Below are positions 63,600 through 64,000 of a DNA stretch of 64,000 nucleotides, piece after piece. Every line of letters starts with the position of its first letter. The stretch's first letter is position 1. Location of the stretch: the NCBI GenBank assembly GCA_947454705.1, contig CANGKZ010000007.1, forward strand, positions 1-64,000, given 5' to 3'. Made by a program: the position numbers and the translations under genes. The notes under the pieces were generated by a model. The model was not told the origin of the DNA, searched no databases, and saw only the letters and a program-made list of their open reading frames with translations. The DNA is from Verrucomicrobiota bacterium (GTDB lineage: Bacteria > Verrucomicrobiota > Verrucomicrobiia > Limisphaerales > UBA9464).

Positions 63600-64000
63600 A
63601 TGAACTTCTGGCTCCAGCGGGGATTGGTTGTCGCGATGTGGGGCTGCCTGATTTTAGCGGTCTCCGCGGTGGCATTGGATGCTGGAGTCGCCGCCACGCC
63701 GTGGAACACGCCTGACAGCCGTGGGGCGACGATGGAGTTCAACGACCGGTTCTCCGCTGAGCATTATTCCATCGCGCTCTCCAATCTGCGGCCCTGGCAG
63801 TTGTTGAAGCCCCGGTACGTTTATGACTGGGTTCAGTGGGGAATGATTCTCCTCGGAATCCGGTTGTTTGCTTCGAAGGAGCGTCGGGTTCGAACCGGGA
63901 CTCTGATCTTCTTTTTTGCTCAGTCGGGATTGTTTTTTCTGGGTTGGCTGCAGCTGGTTTTCCTCAACTGGCCGCAAATCATTCTTCGTTTGATCCGGTG
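63600..64000 (+). CDS. Hypothetical membrane protein, cut by window end
   Basis: An open frame starts with ATG at 63600, 24 bases after the DUF1553 gene, and runs to the window edge (133 residues seen). LVVAMWGCLILAVSAVALDAG, WVQWGMILLGIRLFA and LIFFFAQSGLFFLGWLQLVFL form three membrane helices with short basic loops between them. No family is recognised. It is probably co-transcribed with the DUF1553 gene; GAGA just before the ATG is a weak ribosome-binding site. Confidence 0.6.
   Translation, partial: MNFWLQRGLVVAMWGCLILAVSAVALDAGVAATPWNTPDSRGATMEFNDRFSAEHYSIALSNLRPWQLLKPRYVYDWVQWGMILLGIRLFASKERRVRTGTLIFFFAQSGLFFLGWLQLVFLNWPQIILRLIR

Overview
The window looks like a chromosomal segment of a GC-rich Gram-negative bacterium of the Planctomycetes-Verrucomicrobia-Chlamydiae group, most likely Verrucomicrobiota. 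This is an inference from gene content: several secreted proteins with PEP-CTERM or PEP-CTERM-like tails, a large PSCyt1/DUF1549/DUF1553 exported protein, a CotH/lamin-tail exoprotein, an HemQ-type coproheme decarboxylase, a eukaryotic-type HisA, a ribosomal operon without L30, and intergenic GGGTTGAA octamer arrays. No rRNA, tRNA, CRISPR array, phage or conventional insertion sequence was found.

Layout. 1-426: intergenic DNA with a composite repeat module. 422-9290 (minus): compact recC-recB-recD operon for double-strand-break repair. 9385-12199 (plus): glycolate-oxidase-type Fe-S subunit and a secreted beta-helix protein. 12391-18658: YajQ, a VOC protein and a phosphoribosyltransferase, then a minus-strand block with a Ppx-type HD domain protein, two tandem amidohydrolase paralogues (one apparently dead) and the Ppx/GppA actin-fold half, with a second inverted copy of the repeat module at 17424-17708. 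19056-28235: CotH/lamin-tail exoprotein, small membrane protein, HrpB helicase, PurD and TesA-type esterase. 28391-32827: choice-of-anchor-A PEP-CTERM-like protein, diacylglycerol-kinase-family enzyme and two tandem paralogous surface proteins. 32779-38874: UvrA, PQQ-type beta-propeller, small lipoprotein-like protein and LysA. 38976-40372: pyrH-frr. 40414-45624: secreted PEP-CTERM serine protease, sodium:solute symporter, eukaryotic-type HisA, degenerate receiver protein and HemQ.

45951-58931 is one long plus-strand ribosomal operon: rplB, rpsS, rplV, rpsC, rplP, rpmC, rpsQ, rplN, rplX, rplE, rpsN, rpsH, rplF, rplR, rpsE, rplO, secY, map, rpmJ, rpsM, rpsK, rpsD, rpoA, rplQ. It starts abruptly at rplB behind hemQ and two hairpins, so rpsJ-rplC-rplD-rplW are not in their usual place. 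rpmD (L30), adk and infA are absent. The operon ends at a clear intrinsic terminator. 59064-64000 carries a dienelactone-hydrolase-like protein, the DUF1549/DUF1553 protein and the start of a membrane protein cut by the window end.

The most unusual non-coding item is the repeat module. Octamer arrays in inverted orientation flank two different palindromes, and two full copies lie about 17 kb apart in opposite orientation. The right copy has perfect 16-bp terminal inverted repeats, which suggests a non-autonomous mobile element. The most unusual coding items are the amidohydrolase enzyme/pseudoenzyme pair, the Ppx enzyme split over two genes, and the tandem surface-protein paralogues with unequal sorting tails.
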